A stretch of 64,000 nt of DNA from Quadrisphaera setariae (GTDB taxonomy: Bacteria; Actinomycetota; Actinomycetes; Actinomycetales; Quadrisphaeraceae): positions 124,001 to 188,000 of the forward strand of contig NZ_VKAC01000008.1 in assembly GCF_008041935.1 (NCBI RefSeq), written 5' to 3'. The position numbers were made by a program, and so were the translations under genes. Shown here in pieces: positions 8,912-18,280 of the stretch (positions within the stretch are counted from its first letter, which is position 1; every line of letters begins with the position of its first letter). A model generated the notes under the pieces. The model saw nothing but the letters and a program-made list of their open reading frames with translations. It did not search any database and was not told the origin of the DNA.

Positions 8912-8949
8912 GCCGGGCCGGACCGGTCCAGGAGACCGGCCGGCCCGGC
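8912..8949 (+). promoter_or_regulatory. Intercistronic hairpin between binding-protein and permease genes
   Basis: Arms 8912-8921 and 8940-8949 are perfect complements. An inner stem (CCGGTC 8923-8928 with GACCGG 8934-8939) closes a five-base loop, with only A8922 unpaired, so the stem is 16 base pairs. No T-run follows. It probably stabilises the binding-protein part of the mRNA or attenuates the distal genes. Confidence 0.8.
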
Positions 8950-9012
8950 GGCCCGGACCCGCAGCTCACCAGCACCCCGGCCAGCACCCCAGGACGCCGA
9001 AGGAGACGGACC

Positions 9013-10005
9013 GTGTCACAGACAGCCCCGATCACCGCGGGCGTGCCGACGCCCCCGGTGACCACCGCACCCGCGCGGGGCCGGCGCGGCCGCCCCGGTC
9101 GCACGGGGCGCGCGGGCCGAGCGGGCCGGGCGCGCACGCCCGGGTACGTCCTGGCGCCGCTGGCGCTCATCGCCGTGAACGCCGTGATGTTCGCCCTGTT
9201 CTTCGTGTGGCCGGCGGCGATCGGGCTGTACTACTCGTTCACCAGCTACACCGGCGTCGGCCCGGCGCGCTTCGTCGGCCTGGACAACTACACCTCGCTG
9301 TTCGCCGACAGCTCCTTCTACGCGGCGCTGACGCGGACGCTGCTGTTCACGCTCATGGTCGTGCCCGCCACGTACGTGGTCTCGCTGCTGTCGGCGGTGC
9401 TCCTCACCAGCGAGTACACCCGCGGCAAGACGGTGGCCCGGGTCATCTTCTTCGTGCCGTGGCTGATCTCCCCCATCGTCGCCGGCGTCATCTGGCGCTG
9501 GCTGTTCGGCGAGAACTTCGGCCTGGTCAACTACCTGCTGCTGCAGGTGGGCCTGCACGAGGTCGCCTGGCAGAGCAACGGGAACCTGTCGCTGATCATC
9601 GTGGTGATCGCGTCCACCTGGGGCAGCACCGCCTTCACGATGCTGCTGTTCATCGCGGCCCTCAAGAGCGTCCCGAAGTCCTACTACGAGGCGGCCGCCC
9701 TCGACGGCGCCGGCCCGTGGCACAAGTTCCGGTACATCACGCTGCCGGGCATCGCACCCACCTCGTTCATCGTGGTGCTGCTGGGCACGATCGGGGCGAT
9801 GAAGGAGTACGCGCTGATCCAGGCCCTCAACGGTGGTGGCCCGGGCAGCGAGAACAACCTCATCGTCCAGTACATCTACCGGACCGGCTTCGAGCGGGCG
9901 CAGATCGGCTACGCCAGCGCCGCCTCGTTCGTGCTCCTGCTCATCCTCATGGTCATCGCCCTGGTGCAGATGCTGGTCAACCGCCGCATGGAGGCGAACC
10001 GATGA
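9013..10005 (+). CDS. Sugar ABC transporter permease (MalF/UgpA type)
   Basis: A 330-residue inner-membrane permease with an Arg/Gly-rich cytoplasmic N-terminus (about residues 18-45) and six predicted membrane segments. The EAA loop that contacts the ATPase reads YYEAAALDGAGPWHKFRYI. GTG at 9013 follows AAGGAG. It forms a heterodimer with the product of the next gene, with which it overlaps by four bases. The N-terminal run of alternating Arg and Gly is unusual in composition but probably just a high-GC extension. Confidence 0.92.
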   Translation: MSQTAPITAGVPTPPVTTAPARGRRGRPGRTGRAGRAGRARTPGYVLAPLALIAVNAVMFALFFVWPAAIGLYYSFTSYTGVGPARFVGLDNYTSLFADSSFYAALTRTLLFTLMVVPATYVVSLLSAVLLTSEYTRGKTVARVIFFVPWLISPIVAGVIWRWLFGENFGLVNYLLLQVGLHEVAWQSNGNLSLIIVVIASTWGSTAFTMLLFIAALKSVPKSYYEAAALDGAGPWHKFRYITLPGIAPTSFIVVLLGTIGAMKEYALIQALNGGGPGSENNLIVQYIYRTGFERAQIGYASAASFVLLLILMVIALVQMLVNRRMEANR

Positions 10006-10892
10006 GCGCCACGACCGCGCAGCGTCCCAGCCCGTCAGCGCAGCGCAAGGCCGCCCAGCGCTCCCGCCGCCGCGCCGAGGCACCCCGCACCCTCGGCGCC
10101 ACCGCGGTGCTGTGGCTGCTGGTGGTGGTCTACGGCGTGCCCGTGGCGTGGTTCGTGCTGAGCTCGATCAAGCCCGCCGGTGAGCTGTTCAGCTACCCGC
10201 TGACGCTCTTCTCGAAGCAGCCCACCCTGGCCGGCTACAGCCAGGCCTGGACCCAGTTCGACTTCTACCGCTACTTCGGCAACACGCTGCTGGTGGCCAC
10301 GATCACCACGGTGCTCACGGTCATCGCGAGCGCCGCCGCGGGGTACGCGCTGGCGAAGTACCGCAGCTGGTGGCTGAGCGCGTTCGCCGTGTGCGTCATC
10401 GCCACGACGATGCTCCCCACCGAGGTGATCCTGTCCCCGTCGTTCCTCGTGGTGCGCGACCTGGGCCTCTACAACCACCTGGCCGGCGTCATCGTGCCCT
10501 CGATCCTCACCGCCACCGGCGTGTTCATGTTCCGGCAGTTCTTCACCACCGTGCCGGACGAGCTGCTCGAGGCCGCACGCATCGACGGCTCCAGCGAGCT
10601 GCAGACGTTCTTCCGCATCATGCTGCCGATCTCGCGACCGATCATGATCACCCTGGCCATCTTCAGCTTCCAGTGGCGCTGGAACGACTACATCTGGCCG
10701 CTGATCGTGCTCAACGACCCGAAGCAGTACACGCTGCAGATCGCCCTGCAGAGCATCGTCGGGGCGGAGAACGTCAACTGGTCGGTGCTGCTGGGTGCGT
10801 CGGTGATCTCGATGGCGCCGCTGGTGCTGCTGTACCTCGTGTTCCAGCGCTACGTCATGAGCGCTGACCTCAACGCCGGCCTGAAGGACTGA
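10002..10892 (+). CDS. Sugar ABC transporter permease (MalG/UgpE type)
   Basis: A 296-residue permease with six membrane segments and an EAA loop reading LLEAARIDGSSELQTFFRI, the second half of the importer dimer. ATG at 10002 overlaps the previous stop as ATGA. The gene after it starts 12 bases downstream, so uptake and alpha-mannosidase activity are on one transcript. Substrate is inferred to be a mannose-containing or related oligosaccharide from that linkage. Confidence 0.92.
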   Translation: MSATTAQRPSPSAQRKAAQRSRRRAEAPRTLGATAVLWLLVVVYGVPVAWFVLSSIKPAGELFSYPLTLFSKQPTLAGYSQAWTQFDFYRYFGNTLLVATITTVLTVIASAAAGYALAKYRSWWLSAFAVCVIATTMLPTEVILSPSFLVVRDLGLYNHLAGVIVPSILTATGVFMFRQFFTTVPDELLEAARIDGSSELQTFFRIMLPISRPIMITLAIFSFQWRWNDYIWPLIVLNDPKQYTLQIALQSIVGAENVNWSVLLGASVISMAPLVLLYLVFQRYVMSADLNAGLKD

Positions 10893-10904
10893 GCGAACCC
10901 CCTC

Positions 10905-13900
10905 GTGTCCCCCGCACCGCAGCCCCACGCCGCCTCCGTCGAGGACCTCCTCGCCCGCACCGACAGGTGGCTCGCCGAACGGCTGCTGCCGGCCGTGGTG
11001 CAGGCCCGCCTGCCGGTCGGCGAGCAGCTCGCGCTCACCGCGTGGGAGGTGCCCGGCGCCGACGGGCTGACCGGTGAGCCCGTGCCCTTCGCCGTGGCCC
11101 GCGCCGCCCACGAGGCGGGCGAGGGCGCCCCGGCGGAGCCGGGGCAGGCGTGGGGGCCGCCGTGGTCCACCACGTGGTTCCGGCTCGAGGGCGTCGTGCC
11201 GCCGCAGTGGTCGGCGCTCCTGTCCGCCCCGCAGGAGGACCAGGACGACGACGACGACGGCGGTCGTCCGAGCGGCGCGCTGCCGCGACGTGTGCTGCCG
11301 CGGGGTGTCCTCCACCTCGAGGCCGACCTCGGCTTCACCTCCGGCCAGCCCGGCTTCGACGCCGAGGGCCTCGTCCACACCGACGCGGGCGCGGTGGTCG
11401 ACTCCCTCCACCCGCGCAGCCGCCGCGTCCGCCTGGCGGCGGCCCCCGGCGAGCGCGTGGTGCTGCACGTCGAGGCCGCCTCCAACCCGGACCTGTCCGG
11501 CGGGGGCGGGCGCTCGCCGCTGCGCTTCACCCCCACGCCGCTGGGCCGCCGCCAGAGCGCCGGAGCGCGTCCGCTGCGCCGGCTCGGCGAGGTCGCGCTG
11601 GTGGTGACGAGCCCGCTCGTGGAGGAGCTGGTCGCCGACGTCGTCGTCGTCCGGCAGCTCGCCGAGCAGCTCCCCGCTGACTCACCCCGCCGCCGGGAGC
11701 TGCTCGACGCGCTCGTGGCCGCGCAGTCGGCCGTGGACCCGTTCAGCGCGGCCGGCGTGGCGAGCACCGCGGCCGCCGGGCGCGCGGCGCTCGCGGGAGT
11801 GCTGGCCGGTCCCGCCGCGGCGAGCGCCCACCGGGTCAGCGCGGTGGGGCACGCCCACATCGACTTGGCGTGGCTGTGGCCGGTGCGCGAGACCCGGCGC
11901 AAGATCGCGCGGACCACGGCGCACGTGCTGGCGCTCATGGACTCCGAGCCCGACCTCGTCTTCGCGTGCTCCTCGGCGCAGCAGCTGGAGTGGGTGCGCA
12001 CCGACCACCCGGAGCTGTTCGAGCGCATCCGCGAGCGGGTGGCGCAGGGGCGGTTCGTGCCGGTGGGCGGGATGTGGGTGGAGTCCGACACCAACCTGCC
12101 CACGGGTGAGTCGCTGGTGCGGCAGCTGCTGGAGGGCTCGCGGTGGTTCGCCGAGCACCTGGGCGCGAGCAGCGACGTGCTGTGGCTGCCCGACTCCTTC
12201 GGGTACTCCGCGGCGCTGCCGCAGGTGGCCGTGGGTGCGGGGATGCGGGCGTTCGCCACGCAGAAGCTCGCCTGGAACGACACCAACCCCATGCCCCACC
12301 ACCACCTCGCGTGGGAGGGCCTGGACGGCTCCCGCCTCTACGCCCACCTCATGCCGGTGGACACGTACAACTCCGACCTGTCGGCGCGCGAGCTGGCCAA
12401 GGCGTCGCGGCAGGCGGCGGCCACGGCCGGCGCGCCGGGCGGCGCGGGCGCGGCAGGCAACCGGTCGCTGGTGCCGTTCGGCTACGGCGACGGCGGCGGG
12501 GGCCCCACCCGGGAGGCGCTGCGCGCGGCGCGCCGCCTGGCCGACCTCGACGGCTCCCCCACCGTCTCCCTGGAGCCGCCGTCAGCGTTCGTCGACGCGG
12601 CGCTGGAGGCGTTCGGCGGCCTCGACGCGCTGCCCGTGTGGGCGGGTGAGCTGTACCTGGAGTTCCACCGGGGCACGTACACGGCGCAGTCGCGCACCAA
12701 GCGCGGCAACCGGCGCTGCGAGCGGCTGCTCCACGAGGCCGAGCTGTGGTCCGCCACCGCCGCCGTCCGCGCCGGCCGCCCCTACCCGCTCGAGCGGCTG
12801 CGCGAGGCCTGGCGCACGGTGCTGCTGAACCAGTTCCACGACATCCTCCCCGGCTCCTCCATCGGCTGGGTGCACGACCAGGCCGAGGCCGAGCACGCCC
12901 GCGTCGCCGCAGACCTCGAAGCGCTGATCGCCGAGGCGCTCACCGCGCTGGGGGGCGACGCGACAGGCGCCCTGGCCAACCCGACGCCGCACGCCTGGCG
13001 CGGGGTGCCCGCGCACGGCACCGGCGTCCCGGAGCCCCTCCCCCGTCCGGTGGCGGTCACCCAGGACGACGACGAGACCGTGCTGGACAACGGCGTGCTG
13101 CGCGCCGTGGTCGACGACCGCGGGCTGGTGGTGTCGCTGCGGGCGCTGACCGGGCCCTTCGCGGGCCGGGAGGTGGTGCCGCCAGGTGGCGTGCTCGGCC
13201 TGCTGCAGCTGTTCCGCGACACCCCCGCGCAGTACGACGCGTGGGACCTCGACGCCGCCGACCTCGCCCATCCCGTGGACGTCACCGGCGTCGACGCTCT
13301 GCGCGTGGAGGACGGGCGCGCCGTCGTCGTCGAGAGGACCCTGCCGGCCTCCGCGGCGGCGCAGCAGCCGTCCCGGGTGGTGCAGACCTTCGCGCTGCTG
13401 CCCGGCGCTGACCGCCTGGACATCACCACGGCCGTGGACTGGCACCACGGCCAGCACCTGCTGAAGCTGGCGCTCGACGTGGACGTGCACACCACCACGG
13501 CCGCCTCGGAGGTGCAGTTCGGGCACGTCACGCGGCCGGTGCACCGCAACACCTCGTGGGACGTCGCGCGGTTCGAGGCGGTGGCGCACCGCTGGGTGCA
13601 CGTCGCCGACGCGAGCCTCGGGGTGGCGCTGCTGCAGGCGGACTCCTACGGGCACGACGTGCAGCGCCTCCCGCGCGCTGGCCGCGCACGACGCGGCGAC
13701 GGGGCACAGCGGGGAACCGGCACGTCGGTGAGGGTGCGGCAGTCGCTGCTGCGCGCTCCGAGCTACCCGGACCCGGCGGCCGACCGCGGCCAGCACGTGC
13801 TGCGCAGTGCCGTGCTGGTGGGCAGCATCGCCGACGCCGTGCGCGAGGGGTACCGGACGACCCGGCCGCTGCGCCCCGTCCCGAACGGCCCCGGAGGAGC

Positions 13901-14225
13901 TGGCGGCGCGGTGGAGCCGCTCGTGGCCTCCAGTGAGCCGGCGGTCGTCGTCGAGACGGTCAAGCTGGCCGCCGACGGCTCGGGCGACGTGGTGGTCCGG
14001 CTCTCCGAGCGCCACGGCGGCGCGGCGACCACCCGGCTCACCGCGAGCTTCGAGCACGGGGAGGCGCTGCTCACCGACCTCCTCGAGCGGAGCGGGGACC
14101 AGCACCTGTCCCCAGCGGCCTCCGAGGGAGGACGCACCTACGAGGTCGCGCTGGGGGCCTTCCAGGTGCTCACGGTGCGCTTCACCCGGAGCGGCGGGCG
14201 GCCTCGGCGCGCACGAGGGGGATGA
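10905..14225 (+). CDS. Glycoside hydrolase family 38 alpha-mannosidase
   Basis: A 1106-residue cytoplasmic enzyme (no signal peptide) that should release alpha-linked mannose, or a related sugar, from imported oligosaccharides. GH38 landmarks are the zinc-binding HID at 318-320 in GHAHIDLAWLW, the nucleophile Asp430 in WLPDSFGYS, and zinc-ligand His645 in NQFHDILPGSS, followed by the usual beta-rich C-terminal region. Near residues 108-115 there is a run of acidic residues (EDQDDDDDGG). GTG at 10905 has no strong ribosome site; coupling from the permease gene is likely. The last 44 bases overlap the convergent flavin monooxygenase gene. Confidence 0.92.
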   Translation: MSPAPQPHAASVEDLLARTDRWLAERLLPAVVQARLPVGEQLALTAWEVPGADGLTGEPVPFAVARAAHEAGEGAPAEPGQAWGPPWSTTWFRLEGVVPPQWSALLSAPQEDQDDDDDGGRPSGALPRRVLPRGVLHLEADLGFTSGQPGFDAEGLVHTDAGAVVDSLHPRSRRVRLAAAPGERVVLHVEAASNPDLSGGGGRSPLRFTPTPLGRRQSAGARPLRRLGEVALVVTSPLVEELVADVVVVRQLAEQLPADSPRRRELLDALVAAQSAVDPFSAAGVASTAAAGRAALAGVLAGPAAASAHRVSAVGHAHIDLAWLWPVRETRRKIARTTAHVLALMDSEPDLVFACSSAQQLEWVRTDHPELFERIRERVAQGRFVPVGGMWVESDTNLPTGESLVRQLLEGSRWFAEHLGASSDVLWLPDSFGYSAALPQVAVGAGMRAFATQKLAWNDTNPMPHHHLAWEGLDGSRLYAHLMPVDTYNSDLSARELAKASRQAAATAGAPGGAGAAGNRSLVPFGYGDGGGGPTREALRAARRLADLDGSPTVSLEPPSAFVDAALEAFGGLDALPVWAGELYLEFHRGTYTAQSRTKRGNRRCERLLHEAELWSATAAVRAGRPYPLERLREAWRTVLLNQFHDILPGSSIGWVHDQAEAEHARVAADLEALIAEALTALGGDATGALANPTPHAWRGVPAHGTGVPEPLPRPVAVTQDDDETVLDNGVLRAVVDDRGLVVSLRALTGPFAGREVVPPGGVLGLLQLFRDTPAQYDAWDLDAADLAHPVDVTGVDALRVEDGRAVVVERTLPASAAAQQPSRVVQTFALLPGADRLDITTAVDWHHGQHLLKLALDVDVHTTTAASEVQFGHVTRPVHRNTSWDVARFEAVAHRWVHVADASLGVALLQADSYGHDVQRLPRAGRARRGDGAQRGTGTSVRVRQSLLRAPSYPDPAADRGQHVLRSAVLVGSIADAVREGYRTTRPLRPVPNGPGGAGGAVEPLVASSEPAVVVETVKLAADGSGDVVVRLSERHGGAATTRLTASFEHGEALLTDLLERSGDQHLSPAASEGGRTYEVALGAFQVLTVRFTRSGGRPRRARGG

Positions 14226-15273
14226 CCTCGCGGCCGAACTCCTCGGCGTCGGCGATGAAGTCGTAGCCGCGCAGCCCGAAGATCTCGAAGCCGAGGTCCG
14301 CGTAGTCGAGCAGCGCCGCCGCCACCGTCTCCGGGCTTCCAACCAGCGCGGTCACGCTGCCGTAGTTGCCGGCCGCGGTGACGGTGGGCGTCCAGAGGGC
14401 GCGGTCCCAGCGCTCCTGCTGCTGCGCCACCTCGATGAGCCGCTGCGCGCCGGCGTTCTCCACCGGCTCGGCGGCGCGGCCCGCGAGCGCGGCCGCGAGG
14501 CGGCGCTGCTCGGCGACGTCGGTGATGCGGCGCAGGAGGTCCTCGGCCTTGGCCCAGGCCTGGGCGTCGGTGGGGGCGATGATCGGGCGGAAGGCGATCT
14601 GCAGCCGCGGTCGCTCCCGGCCAGCGGCGGCAGCGGCGGCCTCGATGGACGCGATCTGCTGGCGCGTGCTGTCCAGCGGTTCGCCGAACAGGGCGAAGAC
14701 GTCGGCCTGCGCCGCACCGACGCGGTACGCCGCTGGTGGGGAGCCGCCGAAGGAGAACAGCGGCCGCGGGCTGGACACGGGGCGGACCTGCAGGGCGAAG
14801 TCGTCGAAGCGGTAGTAGCGGCCCTCGTGGGAGAACGGCTCGGTCTGCGTGAGCGCGCGCATGACCACGGACATCCACTCGGCGGTGCGGTCGTAGCGCT
14901 CGTCCTTGGTGACGTGGTCGCCTTCGCGGGCCTGGTCGGCGGTGGACCCGCCGGTGATGACGTGCACCGTCAGCCGGCCGCCGGAGAGGGCGTCGAGGCT
15001 GGCGAAGGTGCGGGCCGCTGCCGTGGGGTGGGAGGCGTTGGGGCGGTGCGCCAACCGGATCTTGATGGTCTCGGTGACGGTGGCGGCGAACAGGGCGCAC
15101 TGCGCGGGGTCGGGGCTGCCGGAGCTGTAGGCGAACAGCACGTGGTCCCACCCGGCCTCCTCGTGGGCGCGCACCACGCGCGTGAGGTAGGCGGGGTCGA
15201 GCGCGGGACCCGTCCTGTCGAGCAGCTCGCTGTGGGCGTTCGGCGCACCCATGCCGAGGAACTCCACGTCCAT
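14182..15273 (-). CDS. LLM-class flavin-dependent monooxygenase (alkanesulfonate monooxygenase-like)
   Basis: A 363-residue luciferase-like TIM barrel using reduced FMN. Residues that match the SsuD branch include LFAYSSGSPDPAQ near the start, VITGGS in the middle and the motif GDHVTKDERYDRT. Such enzymes oxygenate alkanesulfonates or similar small compounds using FMNH2 from a separate reductase, which is not nearby. ATG at 15273 gives the family-type start MDVEFLGMG; GTG at 15306 would add 11 residues, and neither has a clear ribosome site. It is convergent with, and overlaps, the GH38 gene. Confidence 0.85.
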   Translation of the reverse strand: MDVEFLGMGAPNAHSELLDRTGPALDPAYLTRVVRAHEEAGWDHVLFAYSSGSPDPAQCALFAATVTETIKIRLAHRPNASHPTAAARTFASLDALSGGRLTVHVITGGSTADQAREGDHVTKDERYDRTAEWMSVVMRALTQTEPFSHEGRYYRFDDFALQVRPVSSPRPLFSFGGSPPAAYRVGAAQADVFALFGEPLDSTRQQIASIEAAAAAAGRERPRLQIAFRPIIAPTDAQAWAKAEDLLRRITDVAEQRRLAAALAGRAAEPVENAGAQRLIEVAQQQERWDRALWTPTVTAAGNYGSVTALVGSPETVAAALLDYADLGFEIFGLRGYDFIADAEEFGREVIPLVRAEAARRSG

Positions 15274-15345
15274 CGGGAGATCTTCACAGGTCTGGGCACG
15301 CGCCACGACGCAGTACCCACCGGCGCCGAGAGCGCCGCTGGTGGG

Positions 15346-15783
15346 TCAGCCCTTCGGGTGGAGGTGCTCCTCGAGCGCGGCCTTGCACCCGGCCTCGTTG
15401 TTGGCGGCAGCCGCCTTGGCCTCGTCGGTCGCTGCCGACCCCACCTTCACCTCGCAGACCTGCAGGGCGGTGGTCGCCGCGGTCACCTCGGCGCCGGAGG
15501 CGATGTACGCCGCCGCGGCCTGCCGGCCCTCGGCGTAGGCGGGGCTGGACGTGTCGATGTCGGGCCGGGACGCCCCGTAGCCGAACACGAGGGCCAGCAC
15601 CAGCGCGATGCCCAGCACCACGAGCCACCCACTGCCCCCCGACGACGACCGCGCGGCGGGGGCCGCGAGCTCCTCCTCGTAGCCCTCCTCGACGAGAACG
15701 GCGCCGGCGTCGTGGCGGTGGCCGCACTCACCGCAGAAGTTGCCCCCGGACCTCCCCGACCCGCAGTTGGTGCAGTAGTTCAT
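15346..15783 (-). CDS. Zinc-ribbon protein with one membrane segment
   Basis: A 145-residue protein. The N-terminus holds a zinc ribbon (CTNC then CGEC, residues about 4-20). An acidic/Ser linker, one hydrophobic segment (about 48-68) and a C-terminal domain follow, outside the membrane by prediction, with two cysteines that may form a disulfide. ATG at 15783 has GGAGGAG just upstream, which decides the start. No specific family is recognised beyond the zinc ribbon, and the role is unknown. Confidence 0.75.
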   Translation of the reverse strand: MNYCTNCGSGRSGGNFCGECGHRHDAGAVLVEEGYEEELAAPAARSSSGGSGWLVVLGIALVLALVFGYGASRPDIDTSSPAYAEGRQAAAAYIASGAEVTAATTALQVCEVKVGSAATDEAKAAAANNEAGCKAALEEHLHPKG

Positions 15784-15936
15784 CGCTCCTCCAGACCGTT
15801 CCAGACGACGAGCGTGGCGCCGACCAGGCGGTGTCCGGTGCAGGACACGCCGCGAGCGCCCTCGTCGCGGCGAGCACGCAGCCTGGGTGTCCACCGGGCG
15901 GCGGTCACGATCGCGCCGTCCGGGGTCACCTGACCG

Positions 15937-16533
15937 TCAGCGCCCGGGGTGGACGATGTCGATGACCAGCCGAGGGTGCTCCCCGTGGACCTCGAAGACC
16001 CGCAGGACGCGCCCCCGGGCCCCGTCCACCGTCCGCACGCCGACGCCCACCTGCACGGTCGCCTCGAAGCTCGGCGACAGGTACGTCGAGCGGACGGCGG
16101 GCAGCCTCGGCGCCGTCCTGCTCGCCGCCTGGAACCGGTCGGCGCCGGTGAGGGTCACCTCGAGGACGCGGTCGCCCTGCAGCCGGACGACGTCGCCGCT
16201 GCCGTCCGCGCGGAGCTGCTCTCCCCGCGGCAGCCACCGCACGCGGTGGTCAGGGACCCCGCCGGCGAGGTCGATGACCACCCTGTCGAAACCGGCGTGC
16301 CGACCGGTGCGCAGACCGGTCACGGTCGAGTGGGCCGGGGCGGCCAGGACCGCGGCCACCGGAGCGGACCGGGCCGGCGAAGCAGCCGCGTCAGCCGCAC
16401 CGGGCAGTCCGGCGGCGCTGCCCAGGACCAGCACCGCGCAACAGCCTCCCGAGGCCAGCCCTCCCCGCACGCCCCACCGGCGGCGGGGCCGTGAGACCGC
16501 CGCTGCGCCTCCACGCGAACGCCACGCGTCCAT
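15937..16533 (-). CDS. Secreted AMIN-like domain protein
   Basis: A 198-residue protein with an N-terminal signal-like segment (about 25-48) and an AMIN-like domain. The domain contains GRHAGFDRVVIDL, a turn, LEVTLTGADRF, and a terminal HPRLVIDIVHPGR, the pattern seen in actinobacterial AMIN-like domain proteins presumed to act at the cell envelope. There is no lipobox I would trust. It is transcribed divergently from the acidic-start membrane protein at 16648. The start at 16533 lacks a clear ribosome site, so the N-terminus may be shorter. Confidence 0.7.
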   Translation of the reverse strand: MDAWRSRGGAAAVSRPRRRWGVRGGLASGGCCAVLVLGSAAGLPGAADAAASPARSAPVAAVLAAPAHSTVTGLRTGRHAGFDRVVIDLAGGVPDHRVRWLPRGEQLRADGSGDVVRLQGDRVLEVTLTGADRFQAASRTAPRLPAVRSTYLSPSFEATVQVGVGVRTVDGARGRVLRVFEVHGEHPRLVIDIVHPGR

Positions 16534-16647
16534 GCTGGAGGAGTACCCGCTTCGTCACGGAGCGCAACCTCGACACGCCGCCACCATCACCACCACCGGG
16601 CCCCTGCGGGGAGGCGCGGACGGGCGTGCGGAGTGAGAGGCTGGGTG

Positions 16648-17247
16648 ATGGCCCTCAGGGCGGACGAGGACGTCGACGTCCTGCTCGTCGACCTCGACGA
16701 GCCCTTCCGCTGCGCCGACGACGCACCACGAGAAGCACACCTCCCCCACCACCGCTGGCGCCATCGCCTCACCGAGGCCACCGCGCTCGCGGCGCTGGCC
16801 GCCGTCGTCCTCGGTGATCTGCTGTCACCAGACCTGCCGGTCGCCCTGGAGACAGCCGGCGCGGGCGGTGGCAGCGCTACCACCGCGCGCGCCGGGTACG
16901 ACCAGCTGGCCCCCGGGGTGTGGGTGGACTCCAGGACCGCCGAGCGGGTCGCGGTCGCGCGGGTGCGCAGCGCCTCGCCGCAGGACGTGGTGGTGCCGGC
17001 GGACGCCCACCGCGGCAGCGCGCCCCTGCCCGTGATGCTCACGGAGGACGGCGCCCGCTACGTCGTCGTCGTGAGCTGCCTGCGGCCGACGCCCCTGGGC
17101 GTGGGTCTCGCCGGATCGGAGGCCGCACCGCGGACCTGCCCGGACGGCGCCCCGGTCTACCGCTTCACCGGCCGAGGGCACCTGGTGCAGGTGGTGGTCG
17201 AGGTGCCGGACGACGTCGTCTGGGCCGCCGAGGTGGTCACCGGTTGA
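16648..17247 (+). CDS. Short member of an acidic-start membrane protein family
   Basis: A 199-residue protein of a family I do not recognise by name but which recurs at 47199 and 58450. The start is acidic (DEDVDVLLVDLDEPF) and is followed by one membrane segment (about 45-65) and an outer domain. The outer domain carries GVWVDSRTAERV, LPVMLTEDGARYVVVVSCLRP, then Cys and YRFTGRGHLVQV ending WAAEVVTG. Compared with its relatives it lacks about 100 residues after the membrane segment (the ELFPVL to GVCLVVRP part). ATG at 16648 is chosen for GAGAGG seven bases upstream; GTG at 16633 is possible. Confidence 0.75.
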   Translation: MALRADEDVDVLLVDLDEPFRCADDAPREAHLPHHRWRHRLTEATALAALAAVVLGDLLSPDLPVALETAGAGGGSATTARAGYDQLAPGVWVDSRTAERVAVARVRSASPQDVVVPADAHRGSAPLPVMLTEDGARYVVVVSCLRPTPLGVGLAGSEAAPRTCPDGAPVYRFTGRGHLVQVVVEVPDDVVWAAEVVTG

Positions 17248-17358
17248 GCGCAGGTCACTGCGCTGTCTGAGCCGTCTCGGCGCGCATCCCACACAGCGCC
17301 CGCGCGCGGCCCTAGCCTCCGCTCACCACCGCCGCGCGACGCCGAGAAGGAGCTCGCT

Positions 17359-18267
17359 GTGAGCCTCCCGCTGCCCTCCCAGCACGTCCCGACGAGAGCG
17401 ACGACGGCGCGGGTCACCGCCGTCCAGCTCGCGCCGACGCTGCTGGACCTGCCCGGCAACGCCCGACGGACGACGACGGCGATCGCCGCGGCCGTCGACG
17501 CCGGCGCCGACGTCGTCGTCCTCCCTGAGCTCGCGACGTCCGGCTACGGACTGGCCGACGAGGCCGAGGCCCGCTCGGTGGCGGTCCGCGCCGACAGCGC
17601 CGTGCTGGACGGCTGGGCGGCGGCCTGCCGGCGGCGCCCCGGTGCCGTGGTGGTCGGAGGGTTCTGCGAGCTCGGCGAGGACGGCCGGATCCACAACAGC
17701 GCCGCCGTCGTCGACGGCACCGGGGTGCGGGCGGTCTACCGCAAGGCGCACCTGTGGGACGGCGAGCGCCTGCTGTTCTCCCCCGGTCATGCGGCGCCGC
17801 CGGTGGTCGAGACCGCGCACGGGCGGATCAGCACCCTCATCTGCTACGACCTCAGCTTCCCGGAGTGGGTCCGCACGGCCGTCCTCGCTGGCGCCGACCT
17901 GCTGGCAGTGCCGACCAACTGGGCGCTGGGGTCGCGCCCGGCGGGTGAGCGGCCCATCGGGCAGGTGGTCGCCATGGCCGCGGCCCGATCCGGTCACCTC
18001 GTGGTGGTCTGCTGCGACCGCACCGGACGCGAGCGCGGCCTCGACTGGACCGAGGGCACGTGCGTGGTGGGCGCCGACGGCTGGGTGCTCGCCGAGGCGG
18101 GCCCAGGGACGGCGACGGCGTGGGCCGACGTCGACCTGCGCGCCTCCCGGGACCGGCGCGCCGGCGCCCTGGGTGACCTGCTCGGCGACCGCCGCCCGGA
18201 GCTGTACGCGGCGGTGTCGGCGCCTCGCCTGCACCTCCCCGAGCAGCGCGAGGCCGTCACCGTCTGA
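17359..18267 (+). CDS. Carbon-nitrogen hydrolase (nitrilase superfamily)
   Basis: A 302-residue cytoplasmic hydrolase with the Glu-Lys-Cys triad of the superfamily: Glu57 in LPELATSGYG, Lys129 in VYRKAHLW and Cys162 in TLICYDLSFPEW. It should cleave an amide or nitrile of a small molecule; the substrate is not evident. GTG at 17359 follows GAAGGAG. It stands alone and converges on the amine oxidase operon, separated by 13 bases, so it may supply or remove a nitrogen compound related to that operon, but this is only positional. Confidence 0.88.
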   Translation: MSLPLPSQHVPTRATTARVTAVQLAPTLLDLPGNARRTTTAIAAAVDAGADVVVLPELATSGYGLADEAEARSVAVRADSAVLDGWAAACRRRPGAVVVGGFCELGEDGRIHNSAAVVDGTGVRAVYRKAHLWDGERLLFSPGHAAPPVVETAHGRISTLICYDLSFPEWVRTAVLAGADLLAVPTNWALGSRPAGERPIGQVVAMAAARSGHLVVVCCDRTGRERGLDWTEGTCVVGADGWVLAEAGPGTATAWADVDLRASRDRRAGALGDLLGDRRPELYAAVSAPRLHLPEQREAVTV

Positions 18268-18280
18268 GCGGCCGGCGCGG

